A stretch of 64,000 bases of DNA. Origin: Methylovulum miyakonense HT12 (GTDB taxonomy: Bacteria > Pseudomonadota > Gammaproteobacteria > Methylococcales > Methylomonadaceae). Every line of letters begins with the position of its first letter. Position 1 is the first letter of the stretch. Location of the stretch: the NCBI RefSeq assembly GCF_000384075.1, contig NZ_KB913025.1:1458719-1522718 (forward strand). Direction: 5' to 3'. Below, one piece after another: positions 15,570 to 23,445 of this stretch. A program made the position numbers and the translations under genes. The notes under the pieces were generated by a model, which made no database searches, was not told where the DNA came from, and saw nothing but the letters and a program-made list of their open reading frames with translations.

Positions 15570-15959
15570 ATGAAACGATCCACATTTTTGACTTTAGCAG
15601 CCACGGTAGCTTTGGCAGTTGGCGCCTTCGCGCTCTTCGCACCTGCAATGCTACTGGCAACCAAAGGCGTATCAAGTTCAGCGGCTGAGGTTTGGGTTCG
15701 AGAAGTTGGAGTTATTCTCCTAGCAGTCGGTGCGACCGCCCTCATGGTTAGAAATCACGAAGACTCCCCTACGCTTCGCGCTTTCTTGATGGGTAATGCA
15801 GCCATTCAGATCGGGTTATTCCCGATCGAAATACTCGCATACCGTGAAGGAACAATAACGGCACTTTCTGGCATTGTACCAAATTCAATCATCCATCTTT
15901 GTCTGGCAACGGGGTTCATTTACTACCTTGCTAAAATGTCTAGGCAAAATACTGGCTAA
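15570..15959 (+). CDS. four-span membrane protein (cassette)
   Basis: 129 residues with ACTGAGGAGAACCA as strong ribosome-binding site before ATG 15570. Four hydrophobic stretches (about 7-30, 45-60, 73-90, 100-120) predict an inner-membrane protein with short loops; WVREVGVILLAVGATALMVR and NSIIHLCLATGFIYYLAK are typical. No family named with confidence; small four-span proteins of this shape are frequent cassette cargo. The stop overlaps GGCTAAC (15954-15960), the first box of what may be an old attC. Confidence 0.75.
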   Translation: MKRSTFLTLAATVALAVGAFALFAPAMLLATKGVSSSAAEVWVREVGVILLAVGATALMVRNHEDSPTLRAFLMGNAAIQIGLFPIEILAYREGTITALSGIVPNSIIHLCLATGFIYYLAKMSRQNTG

Positions 15960-16070
15960 CATTGCGCTCAAGGGGGCGCTTTTTCGTGGCGGTTTTGAAA
16001 GTTTGTTGTTTTTCCAGCAACAATTGCGCTTATGGGCAAACGAAGCTATGTACGTCGCTGGTAAAACCAA

Positions 16071-16136
16071 GCCCAACAAGGCGCTCAAGCGGGATGCGGC
16101 GAAGAGCCGCCGGCACCCTTTAGCTCTGCGTCGGGC
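16071..16136 (+). repeat. short attC of a different type
   Basis: GCCCAAC 16071-16077, AAGGCGCTCAAGCGGGATGC, a central GCGGCGAAGAGCCGC stem, CACCCTTTAGCTCTGC, then GTCGGGC 16130-16136 (GTTGGGC with one change); 66 bp. This is the compact attC type of other lineages, so this cassette was probably acquired from elsewhere. 15960-16070 looks like leftover of another site. Confidence 0.6.
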
Positions 16137-16175
16137 GGTTCTTGACACTGCGGCTGTTGTACCTACAATGTAACC

Positions 16176-16534
16176 ATGATTAAGTTCGAATGGGATACCA
16201 TAAGACAGCGGCTAATCAGAAAAAGCATGGTGTTTCTTTCGAAGAAGCCAAGTCTGTTTTCTATGACAAATTTGCGGCGCAGTTTTATGATAAAGGCCAT
16301 TCGGATGACGAACATCGTTTCTTGATGTTGGGCTTTAGTTGTGAATCCAGCAAACTTAAGAAGTCGGTTACTATCCGGTTGGGCGAAGATGTGGTCGGTC
16401 ATTTCAAAGAAATGTCTGAAGGCACGGGTGTGCCCCATCAAATCCTCATCAATTTATATCTTCGGGACTGTGCGCGCCAGCATCGGACAATTGACATTTC
16501 TTGGCAATCAAATTCAAAAGCCATTTCGAGCTAG
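16176..16534 (+). pseudogene. brnT toxin / CopG-type antitoxin, frameshifted and fused by deletion
   Basis: ATG 16176 begins MIKFEWDTI, the BrnT opening. The frame then shifts; from ~16205 another frame gives ANQKKHGVSFEEAKSVFYD and DEHRFLMLGFSCES, the BrnT core. Instead of the C-terminal half of BrnT, the frame passes straight into SVTIRLGEDVVGHFKEMSEG and HQILINLYLRDCARQHR, the C-terminus of a BrnA/CopG-like antitoxin. So an internal deletion removed the toxin's end and the antitoxin's start. The toxin should be dead. attC 11 follows. Confidence 0.75.
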
Positions 16535-16632
16535 TAAGTTATTGTTGGCCTTACGCGGTTTCTCTCCGTTACCGTTTGCACCGTGCAGGACTATCAATTT
16601 TTCTAGGACGGGGCAAATGTTCTCACTTTCAT

Positions 16633-16744
16633 GTCCAACAAGTCAGTCAAAGGGAGATGCCGCCTGTTGGTGGTTTTGGAGTTTAGTTTTTTATCAAGGT
16701 TCGGCGGCTTCGTTAGCGGTGCGCACCTTACCGTAATATTAGGC
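16633..16744 (+). repeat. attC site 11
   Basis: GTCCAAC 16633-16639, ATTAGGC 16738-16744, 112 bp, with CCTTACCGTAATATTAGGC at the right end. The core has A for G, so recombination may be impaired. Confidence 0.8.
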
Positions 16745-16763
16745 CTAGCAAAGGAAACTCATT

Positions 16764-17576
16764 GTGAACCCCATCGCGAAGTTGGCACCAATTGGCGTCT
16801 ACGACTCGGGCGTCGGTGGGCTGTCGGTGCTCCAGGCACTGAGGGCGAAGCTGCCGGGCGAGTCATTCGCTTACGTTGCAGACAGCGCCAACGCGCCATA
16901 CGGTGACCGGTCGCCACAGTTCATTGAAGCCCGCGCTAGGGAAGTTGCTGGTTTTTTGGTGGGGCACCACGCAAAGGCGCTGGTGATCGCCTGCAACACG
17001 GCCAGTGTCGTCGCGTCAGGACACCTGCGTGCCGCTTATGGGCTACCCATCATCGCGATGGAACCGGCTATCAAGCCCGCCACGCTGGTCACGAAGTCCA
17101 AAGTGGTGCTCGTATTGGCTACCAGCAACACGATCCGCAGCCAATCGGTTGCCCGTCTTTGCCACACATACGGCGTGGATACGCGCGTCATCCTGCAACC
17201 GTGTCCGGGGCTCGCCAATCAGGTTGAGCGCGGCCAATTCGATCATGAGGCGACGCGGCAACTCTTGGAGAAGTATTTGCACCCAGGCCTCGCGGCGGGC
17301 GCAGACACCATTGTCCTAGGCTGCACCCACTATGCGTTCATCATCGGCGAAATTGCGAGGGTTGCTGGGCCGTCCGTTACTGTCGTTGAACCATCCGATG
17401 CCATTGCCCGGCAACTCGCGCGCGTCCTCGCGTCCTCGTCACGCACACCTGAGAATGGCGCCTCCACAACGACGTTCTATACCTCTGGCTCCACGCGCGC
17501 GTTGTCAGACTTCCTCGCATCCATCGGGGAGCCCTCAACGGAGGTGCATGCGCTGCCCCCGCCCCGTTTACGTTGA
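16764..17576 (+). CDS. murI: glutamate racemase
   Basis: 270 residues from GTG 16764, with AAAGGAAACTC upstream, 20 bp after the attC 11 core. Converts L- to D-glutamate for peptidoglycan. Signature VYDSGVGGLSVLQALR (13-28), catalytic cysteines in IACNTAS (Cys77) and LGCTHY (Cys187), ADSANAPYGDRS at 40-50; normal family length. The GC-rich coding sequence (many CGC, GCC, CTC codons) differs clearly from the AT-richer cassette genes around it, suggesting transfer. It stands alone, not with the usual murI neighbours, and is likely a second copy or cassette-borne gene. Confidence 0.93.
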   Translation: MNPIAKLAPIGVYDSGVGGLSVLQALRAKLPGESFAYVADSANAPYGDRSPQFIEARAREVAGFLVGHHAKALVIACNTASVVASGHLRAAYGLPIIAMEPAIKPATLVTKSKVVLVLATSNTIRSQSVARLCHTYGVDTRVILQPCPGLANQVERGQFDHEATRQLLEKYLHPGLAAGADTIVLGCTHYAFIIGEIARVAGPSVTVVEPSDAIARQLARVLASSSRTPENGASTTTFYTSGSTRALSDFLASIGEPSTEVHALPPPRLR

Positions 17577-17933
17577 AACTTAGGCAACTTTTAAGACGCA
17601 TTCCGTAGGGTACAATAGGTGATAGCCGTATTGTGCAGGTGGGCATTCAAGTATCCGGCTCTTATAGGCAAATGGGCCGGGTTGCGGTTGAGTGGATGCA
17701 GAGGGGGAGGGCTAAGGACAGGGCAATTGCCGGGTGGCCTAACCCGGCGACATCGGAACCCCATTATTAGCTATGCCAGGGTATCGCCGTTACCCTTATC
17801 CAAGGCGGGGCTTATTTTCTACTGCGGGTTTGTTGGGAAGGTATGCTATCGGCCTGCTTATGTAGTTGTCGTGATCAACCCGGCGGTTGGTGAAAATCAG
17901 CGGGAAAGAAACACACTGGATGCTTTTTTAGGC
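17577..17933. other. intergenic region, one imperfect hairpin
   Basis: 357 bp. GGTACAATAGGTGATAGCC GTATTGTGC (about 17609-17638) forms an imperfect hairpin of the common GGTGCAATA/TATTGCACC intergenic repeat type. An open frame over 17619-17963 has no ribosome-binding site or signature; I do not call it. Confidence 0.4.
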
Positions 17934-18251
17934 CTATCTGGCCATCCCGTTACCTACGTATGAACCGGCAGCGGCACCAAGACCTGATGCGATTGGATTG
18001 CCTGCGCCCAGTTCGTAGCCTAAAACGCTACCTATGACACCTCCAGCCAAACCTTGGTGGGAACGCGGGTCGTAACTGTTGTAACGAGGTGGGGGGGCGT
18101 ATTGTGGCGCCCTCTCGTAATAAACCCGTTCGACCGGTCTGTAGTAATGGTGGCCATGCCGGTGGCCATGATGTTCGTGCTCATCCCCATCGGCTGAGGT
18201 AAGTGGCGAAAACGCCAGGCAAAACAAGGTAAAAATTGTAATTCTAAACAT
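17934..18251 (-). CDS. histidine-rich periplasmic protein with glycine zipper
   Basis: 105 residues on the - strand, with AAGGGGTGCCAAC before ATG 18251. Signal peptide MFRITIFTLFCLAFSPLTSA, then a histidine-rich stretch (DEHEHHGHRHGHHYYRP) that could bind metal, a proline/tyrosine-rich linker, and a glycine-zipper segment (GLAGGVIGSVLGYELGAG...GLGAAAGSYVG) like the Gly-zipper/rickettsia 17-kDa families of envelope proteins. It is on the strand opposite to the cassette genes, so it is probably not a cassette. Confidence 0.8.
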   Translation of the reverse strand: MFRITIFTLFCLAFSPLTSADGDEHEHHGHRHGHHYYRPVERVYYERAPQYAPPPRYNSYDPRSHQGLAGGVIGSVLGYELGAGNPIASGLGAAAGSYVGNGMAR

Positions 18252-18546
18252 GTTGGCACCCCTTGAAATTAGGAAATAATTCAGTTGCAGAAGATTCTAT
18301 AGAATATTTCTGAATTCTTGATTAGGGGTGGATTAGGAATTGATTAAAATTTAAAGGGCCATGGGCAACCACCCGTTATCAAACCGAAATTTTAATGGGT
18401 AACATAAGCCTTAAATTGGGGGGCCGGTTCCGGCATGTGCTTGGTAATGCTATGGTGGTGATCACGGGCATTTTTAGGCGCCTGCTTGGCTTTAGGGGTT
18501 TTTTCAGGGCGTTGTTATTGAAGATTATTTCTAATCAGATTGTAAA

Positions 18547-19113
18547 ATGGATCGCAGCTATTTTAGCAGTATCGACAACCTCAAAGAATTTACCTTACCA
18601 TTGCGGGATGGGGTGTTGGTCGATTTTAGGCCTGTCCGGCCTGACGACAAAGAAACAATACAAAAAGGCATGTTGCACTTATCCATAAAATCGCGCAACT
18701 TCCGCTTTTTTTCCCCGATCTTAAAGCTATCCGATGCCCAATTGCGTGATTTTACAGAAATCGATCAACACAATCATGTTGCATGGATTGCGCTTGTCCA
18801 CCATGGAAGCGAACATCGGGGGATTGGGATAGCCCGGTTTATCCGTATTCAGAATCAGCCCGCGATAGCCGAATTTGGGGTGGTAGTCATCGACAGTTAT
18901 CAGCATCGGGGTCTGGGAACGCTTCTGCTTGCGGTGCTTGATCGGATGGCAAGCATAAAAGGCATTGAGGTGCTAAGAGGCTTCGTCCTTGCCGATAACG
19001 TGGTTATGAGAAATTGGCTGGGTAGGCTAGGTGCGGCTGAGGTATGTGAAATTGACCGCTACCGCATGGACTTAACTGTTAACGGTGACTTATTTTCTTT
19101 AATGGATTGGTGA
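18547..19113 (+). CDS. GNAT-family N-acetyltransferase
   Basis: 188 residues. GNAT fold with LRDGVLVDFRPVRPDDKETI at the start, a central AEFGVVVIDSYQHRGLGTLLLAVL (acetyl-CoA loop QHRGLGT) and a C-terminal MRNWLGRLGAAEV. The opening resembles the GNAT domain of Pat-type protein acetyltransferases, e.g. the C-terminus of the protein at 55769-58450, so protein or small-molecule acetylation is possible. Start ATG 18547 has no strong ribosome-binding site. Substrate not predictable. Confidence 0.85.
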   Translation: MDRSYFSSIDNLKEFTLPLRDGVLVDFRPVRPDDKETIQKGMLHLSIKSRNFRFFSPILKLSDAQLRDFTEIDQHNHVAWIALVHHGSEHRGIGIARFIRIQNQPAIAEFGVVVIDSYQHRGLGTLLLAVLDRMASIKGIEVLRGFVLADNVVMRNWLGRLGAAEVCEIDRYRMDLTVNGDLFSLMDW

Positions 19114-19207
19114 TGGCCAAAGAAACGCCCCATCACCGGGAGGGCGGCGGTTGGGTAACTGGCCGTCCTACCCAAAGGTTCTCCCATAAAGTCGAATAGC
19201 GCAAGTT

Positions 19208-20113
19208 ATGCCATCCACAAATCAAATTAAACTAATATTGTTTTCGCAGCATGGGATGGCTGACAATAACAAGGCGATGGGAATACTAGCCAATAAAGTA
19301 GCCCCTCCCCAATCTTATGTCATCGCCCCAACTCTCGGATTCATCGAGACTTATTTTGAAATTGAACCCCTTATCCGCAAGGTGGAGCAAGCTGCCGGAC
19401 AAGCGTTGCAACAAAATCCTGATACCCCTGCGCGGATCATCGCCACGTCACTGGGTGGTGTCATTTGGGTGGAAGTATTATCAAGGCATCCAGAGTGGTG
19501 GGGGCGGTTTGAATCTCTGGTCTTGTTGGGTTCGCCTATTGGTGGTGCTGACTTGGCAAGAATGGTTGACCCTTTTGGTTGGGGCATCGGTATGGCGAAG
19601 CATCTTGGCCAAAGTCGCCGAGCTCTAGCCGAGCGGCTTGCCGTTAAAATACCCACCTTGGTTGTTGCGGGGAACACCACCGATGGGGGTGATGGCACTG
19701 TCCCGATTGAGTCCACCAAACTTAAACATGCCCATTTTATATGCTTGGATGGCGTGGATCATCCTGGGCTTAGAACCCATCCTGCGGTCGTTAAAGTGAT
19801 TCAAGAGTTTTGGTCGCAGCCTAGAGAACCGTTCCCTGTATCTGAAGAAAACGTGGCCTCAAAACTGATAGCGCATTTCAGGTCTGTGCCGGGCATCACC
19901 GATGCAAGTGAGAAAGGTTTTTCCCGTGCAAAAAATGTATTTTCTTTCGCTGACGGGGCTAGCATTCGAATTTGGACGAATCTATTAGGCGTTAACCATA
20001 TTTTTATAGCCAATAACCATGGGAATTGTGAATACGCCGCTTTTGTTGGCTGGATCCATTCTGCCGGTCTTCAACGGGCAATAAGTACCGCAATCCAATC
20101 TTTCCAAGATTAA
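19208..20113 (+). CDS. alpha/beta hydrolase
   Basis: 301 residues. IATSLGGVIW (nucleophile Ser in GxSxGG-like ATSLGG, about residue 79), LVLLGSPIGGADLARM, TLVVAGNTTDGGDGTVPIES (acid region) and CLDGVDHPGLRTHP (histidine) lay out a catalytic triad of a serine hydrolase. No signal peptide, so cytoplasmic. The last ~85 residues (VPGITDASEKGFSRAKNVFS to the end) form an extra small domain not needed for catalysis. Substrate unknown; lipase/esterase-like. Next gene starts 38 bp downstream. Confidence 0.82.
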   Translation: MPSTNQIKLILFSQHGMADNNKAMGILANKVAPPQSYVIAPTLGFIETYFEIEPLIRKVEQAAGQALQQNPDTPARIIATSLGGVIWVEVLSRHPEWWGRFESLVLLGSPIGGADLARMVDPFGWGIGMAKHLGQSRRALAERLAVKIPTLVVAGNTTDGGDGTVPIESTKLKHAHFICLDGVDHPGLRTHPAVVKVIQEFWSQPREPFPVSEENVASKLIAHFRSVPGITDASEKGFSRAKNVFSFADGASIRIWTNLLGVNHIFIANNHGNCEYAAFVGWIHSAGLQRAISTAIQSFQD

Positions 20114-20151
20114 GCTTTATTGCGTTTGGTGACAACCCGGACACGGGGGTA

Positions 20152-20427
20152 TTGGATTTAGGGCCGTCGGGTACGAAAAAGCTAATTGAGGCCCTTGGAA
20201 GCGCCTTTGTCATAATAGGCGCCTGGATATTAATCTATAGCCCAAAACGCATAGCCAATATTGATCCAAAATTGCGCCATATATCCATATTCGACATGTC
20301 ACGTTCCGGGCAAAAACACAGGAAAATTCCCTTTGATTTGATTGCAGAAATTGCCATAGAGCACTTGGAAACTGACCCTGATAGCCGTTTTGACCGTTAC
20401 GGGCTTGGGTATCCCTTCATTTATTGA
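20152..20427 (+). CDS. hypothetical small membrane protein, possibly truncated
   Basis: 91 residues if TTG 20152 is the start. One hydrophobic stretch at ~16-28 (SAFVIIGAWILIYSP), then a cytoplasmic region (SRSGQKHRKIPFDLIAEIAIEHLETDPDSRFDRYG). The layout looks like the middle of a larger membrane protein of the PH-like/photosystem-assembly kind with both ends missing. No clear ribosome-binding site; a remnant is as likely as a gene. Confidence 0.4.
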   Translation: MDLGPSGTKKLIEALGSAFVIIGAWILIYSPKRIANIDPKLRHISIFDMSRSGQKHRKIPFDLIAEIAIEHLETDPDSRFDRYGLGYPFIY

Positions 20428-20622
20428 CAGGCGGGCCGGTGAGATACGCGACCGCTCATGGCATAGGGATAAGATTACAAAAATTAGAGCTGGCGTGACC
20501 GCAAACATGTAGTTGGGGCTTATTCAGTTTTGCCTGGGCCTTTGTGCTTCAGTTGCAATTTTGTAGTTTGGCTTTTATAGTTGTTTCGATTTTAATCAAC
20601 CCTCTCTATTAGGAGAAAATTA

Positions 20623-21279
20623 ATGCGTAATTTTTTTGCAATTTGTTCTTTACTTTTGTTCGGGCTGTCCTCGGTTGAGGCCGCCGTAATCGTGCAATAT
20701 CCTTTCACTACAGACTTAAATCCTTCCGTATTGGGAACTGGGGTTCAAAGCAGTTCTTATGATGGTAGCAATTTAAGCAATTCATATATTGGAGATGATG
20801 GCTATGGCAACGTTCTCGAGGCTTATCCTTCATTAGGTTCTACAAGTTACGGTAGCGCCGAAACCAATAATAGCTTCTTTAGCATCGCCGTAACCGCCAG
20901 TGGTGGAAACTATTTGAATTTGGGGACTTTGCAGTTCGAAGTCGGCAAAGGTGGCAACAGCGACCCTCGTGGCTACTTTATCCGCTCTAGTGTTGATGGT
21001 TTTGCCAGCGACCTATTTTCCACCCTGCTTCCATCGGGTACACAACAGGCACCGGGTCTTCAAACTATTGACCTCTCCAGCCTGTCTATATTTCAGAACC
21101 TTTCTTCAATCGATTTTCGATTTTATGTTTTTACCCCTAGCCCATCTGGTAATTCCGTCGATTTTAGAAATCTGGAATTAAGCAGTTCTAATCTACCTGA
21201 ACCTTCAGCACTATTGCTGATGATGATTGGAGGCTTGTACCTAGCCGGTAGGCGTGCTTCCCTTAAGCCCTTAAAATAA
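20623..21279 (+). CDS. PEP-CTERM sorting-domain protein
   Basis: 218 residues with TTAGGAGAAAATTA before ATG 20623. Signal peptide MRNFFAICSLLLFGLSSVEA. The mature part is serine/glycine/asparagine-rich and beta-sandwich-like (FRFYVFTPSPSGNSVDFRNLEL). The C-terminus LPEPSALLLMMIGGLYLAGRR is a classic PEP-CTERM: PEP motif, membrane span, basic tail. Such proteins are processed by exosortase (EpsH/XrtA) and usually belong to exopolysaccharide systems; no exosortase gene is in the window. attC 12 follows at 21385. Confidence 0.9.
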   Translation: MRNFFAICSLLLFGLSSVEAAVIVQYPFTTDLNPSVLGTGVQSSSYDGSNLSNSYIGDDGYGNVLEAYPSLGSTSYGSAETNNSFFSIAVTASGGNYLNLGTLQFEVGKGGNSDPRGYFIRSSVDGFASDLFSTLLPSGTQQAPGLQTIDLSSLSIFQNLSSIDFRFYVFTPSPSGNSVDFRNLELSSSNLPEPSALLLMMIGGLYLAGRRASLKPLK

Positions 21280-21384
21280 GCAGCATGGCAAGGTAACTGT
21301 GAAGGTTGGGTTTCGTCCTTTTGCGGCCCAATTTTTCAGGCGGCTATGTGGTTGGTGATGGTTAGGCTTTAATGATACTGGCTA

Positions 21385-21501
21385 GCCCAACAAGCCAGTC
21401 AAAGGGACGCGCCGCCCGTTGGGGGTTTTGAAGTTCCATTTTAAGTTCGGTGGATCCGTTTAAGTCCTGTAGGCGGCGCGCGCCTTACCGTAACGTTATT
21501 C
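21385..21501 (+). repeat. attC site 12 (right box degraded)
   Basis: GCCCAAC 21385-21391, AAGCCAGTCAAAGGGACGCG, ending CCTTACCGTAACGTTATTC, where GTTATTC 21495-21501 replaces GTTGGGC. The pair no longer match, so the site is probably inactive. Confidence 0.8.
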
Positions 21502-21563
21502 AGCTAAAGAAGCCGTTAGAAGTCCAAAAAACCACAAGCCATTTTGATAGTCGAGGATTAAAT

Positions 21564-21986
21564 ATGAAGCAGGCTTTAATCGTCTACCCTGTGTTTGCAG
21601 TTGTATTGCTCACTTTTGTAATCGGTATCTGGATGCTCAGGCTCAGAATCAGGGCTGTTAAGGAGGAGGGCTTAAATCCGGGGTATTTTCTTCTAAATAG
21701 AGGGGCCAAGCTACCCGATGGGCTGGCAAAGGTAACCCAACATTACGATAACCTCTTTGAAATGCCCGTCCTGTTTTATGTGGCCTGCTTATCTGTTCTC
21801 GCCACCAATAGCGCCGACATTGTTTTCCTTTGTTTGGCTTGGTTTTTTGTTGGGGCTAGGTATGCCCACGCTTACATTCACACCACCTATAACGGCTTAA
21901 AGCACAGGAGGCTTGCTTTCTTGGCAGGCACGTCAATTGTCGCCGCCATGTGGATTAAGCTATTCATCCAATTGCTTGCGGCGTAG
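21564..21986 (+). CDS. MAPEG-family membrane protein
   Basis: 140 residues from ATG 21564 with GTCGAGGATTAA upstream (an upstream in-frame start would run into attC 12). Four membrane spans; NRGAKLPDGLAKVTQHYDNLFEMPVLFY and FVGARYAHAYIHTTYNGLKHRR are the MAPEG signatures (membrane-associated eicosanoid/glutathione metabolism, trimeric glutathione-binding). In bacteria the role is usually unknown; detoxification is suspected. It is close behind attC 12, so it could be a cassette, but no intact attC follows; only a relic (22131-22180). Confidence 0.85.
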   Translation: MKQALIVYPVFAVVLLTFVIGIWMLRLRIRAVKEEGLNPGYFLLNRGAKLPDGLAKVTQHYDNLFEMPVLFYVACLSVLATNSADIVFLCLAWFFVGARYAHAYIHTTYNGLKHRRLAFLAGTSIVAAMWIKLFIQLLAA

Positions 21987-22130
21987 TTTCGCAACGATTG
22001 GATATACAGGGTTGGTGGTGGCAACTGGCAATAGATGATTGCCGGCTTGTAGCCCCAACGGCCGGGATGCACGGTAGCAAGCCATAGCCAGCCGTCATCC
22101 TGGATGCCTGTTAATGCGGTGGCCGATCCT

Positions 22131-22180
22131 GCCCCGTCCGGCGGTTTTGAAGTGTGGCTTTATCAAGGTTCGGCGGCTCC
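22131..22180 (+). repeat. attC relic
   Basis: CCCCGTCCGGCGGTTTTGA and TATCAAGGTTCGGCGGCTCC match the middle of second-subtype attC sites (compare 15410-15470), but both end boxes are missing. Behind the flavin-reductase-like gene, TTACGGTAAATATTAGCCC (22848-22866) also resembles an attC right end. Confidence 0.6.
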
Positions 22181-22266
22181 CCCTTGTCGCTTAGAGGGGT
22201 CTTTTGCTATTGTCGGGCGTTGAAATAGCGGCGCCCGTGCGCAACCATCCGCGAAGGATTCATCCC

Positions 22267-22803
22267 ATGCCGAAAAAACGCTTTCCTCTGCCCAATGTGT
22301 ATGCCCTGCTGGAGCCTGGGCCTGTTCTCTTATTGACAACCGCCCATGGGTCACAGGCCAACGTCATGACGATGTCTTGGCACTCCATGCTGGAGTTCGA
22401 GCCACCCTTGGTTGGCTGTGTCGTCAGTGACCGGAGCCATTCGCACACGCTCCTTTTGGCGTCCAAAGAGTGTGTCCTGAACATACCGACCGAGGAGATC
22501 GCGGAGAAGGTTGTGGGCTGCGGCAACACGACCGGAGCCAAGGTCGACAAATTCAGCAAATTCGGGCTCTCGCGCAGCGCGGCGGAATCTGTCTCCGCTC
22601 CCTTGCTCGACGACTGCTTCGCCAGTCTCGAATGCCGGATCGCCGACACAGGGATGGCCCGGAAGTATTCGTTCTTCGTCCTGGAAGTTATCCATGCTTG
22701 GGTTGACCCGAATATCGGGGAGCCCCGCACTCTCCACCATCGGGGGTACGGCAGCTTTATGATTGCCGGGGAGACCATCACGCTACCGTCGAAGATGAGA
22801 TGA
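22267..22803 (+). CDS. flavin reductase-like (FMN-binding) protein
   Basis: 178 residues from ATG 22267 with CGAAGGATTCATCCC upstream. Fold and motif of the DIM6/NTAB flavin reductase family: LLTTAHGSQANVMTMSWHS...EFEPPLVGCVVSDRSH...LASKECVLNIP and the C-terminal YSFFVLEVIHAWVD. It binds FMN and may reduce flavin or act on an unknown substrate. GC-rich codon use compared with neighbours. May be co-transcribed with the AhpD-like gene 77 bp downstream. Confidence 0.88.
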   Translation: MPKKRFPLPNVYALLEPGPVLLLTTAHGSQANVMTMSWHSMLEFEPPLVGCVVSDRSHSHTLLLASKECVLNIPTEEIAEKVVGCGNTTGAKVDKFSKFGLSRSAAESVSAPLLDDCFASLECRIADTGMARKYSFFVLEVIHAWVDPNIGEPRTLHHRGYGSFMIAGETITLPSKMR

Positions 22804-22879
22804 ACAATTAATGGTGGCGCAGCATGCATAGGGTTGCTGGCGCCTTTTACGGTAAATATTAGCCCATCCACAGAGTGTT

Positions 22880-23332
22880 ATGGAAAGTCGGATCAATTTA
22901 GGCAAAGTGGCGCCGGAGTTATACCAAGCGGTGGCCAGTCTTGATCGCCAAGCAAATGCACTCGCTACAACAGCAGGGATCGCTGAAGGTTTCTCGCATC
23001 TATTGCGTCTTCGTGCGTCCCAGATAAACCAATGCGCTTTCTGTATCAGGCTCCATACACGCGATGCATTGGCGAATGGCGAATCTATAGGCCGTATTAG
23101 TGTTTTGCCCGCTTGGCGAGAAACCCAATATTTTAATGAAAAAGAACGGGCCGCCCTCGCGCTTTGTGAAGCTGTGACGCTAATTTCGGTGGGGCAGGTA
23201 CCGGACTCTGTCTACGCGGAAGCCGCTGCCGTGCTCTCACATGAGGAAATTGCCGCAGTCGAATGGCTTGGCATAGCGATCAACGCTTGGAATCGGATCG
23301 CCATATCCAGCCGGTATCCAGTAAACCCGTAA
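22880..23332 (+). CDS. carboxymuconolactone decarboxylase / AhpD-family protein
   Basis: 150 residues. Helical AhpD-like core with the CxxC pair in INQCAFCIRLHTRDA (near 47-57, with the following His), then LPAWRETQYFNEKERAALALCEAVTLI. The CxxC...H motif is the redox centre of alkylhydroperoxidase D-type proteins; alternatively a peroxidase-like protein of unknown substrate. Follows the flavin reductase-like gene, a plausible redox pairing. Confidence 0.88.
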   Translation: MESRINLGKVAPELYQAVASLDRQANALATTAGIAEGFSHLLRLRASQINQCAFCIRLHTRDALANGESIGRISVLPAWRETQYFNEKERAALALCEAVTLISVGQVPDSVYAEAAAVLSHEEIAAVEWLGIAINAWNRIAISSRYPVNP

Positions 23333-23445
23333 GATGGCGGCAAAGCGGTGTAGGCCCGTCCGGCAAGGTCAAGGGTAGGGCTGCCTGATGGATCAGCGGC
23401 GGTATTTAAGGGTCTTGCCGTGAGCGCGGACTAGACTTCGATTTA

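Larger units (their letters stand above)
1..16744 (+). mobile_element. chromosomal integron cassette array (continues left of window)
   Basis: At least eleven large attC sites, one short attC and one split attC lie head to tail, all in the same orientation. Each large site begins with a GCCCAAC-like box followed by AAG(T/C)C(A/G)GTCAAAGGGA and ends with TTACCGTAACGTTGGGC or a variant. Single genes (occasionally several) lie between them on the + strand, with starts close behind the preceding site. This is the standard structure of integron cassettes, where IntI recombines the site G/TTRRRY. No integrase gene is in the window; the orientation places it to the left. Further attC traces at 21385-21501 and 22131-22180 suggest that the array once reached further right. 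Confidence 0.9.

Noticed and set aside
17619-17963. 114-codon open frame after murI
   Set aside because: No ribosome-binding site, no family pattern, overlaps the end of the glycine-zipper gene on the other strand.
1-22000. CRISPR array
   Set aside because: The regular repeats are attC sites of more than 100 bp with genes between them, not short repeats with uniform spacers.
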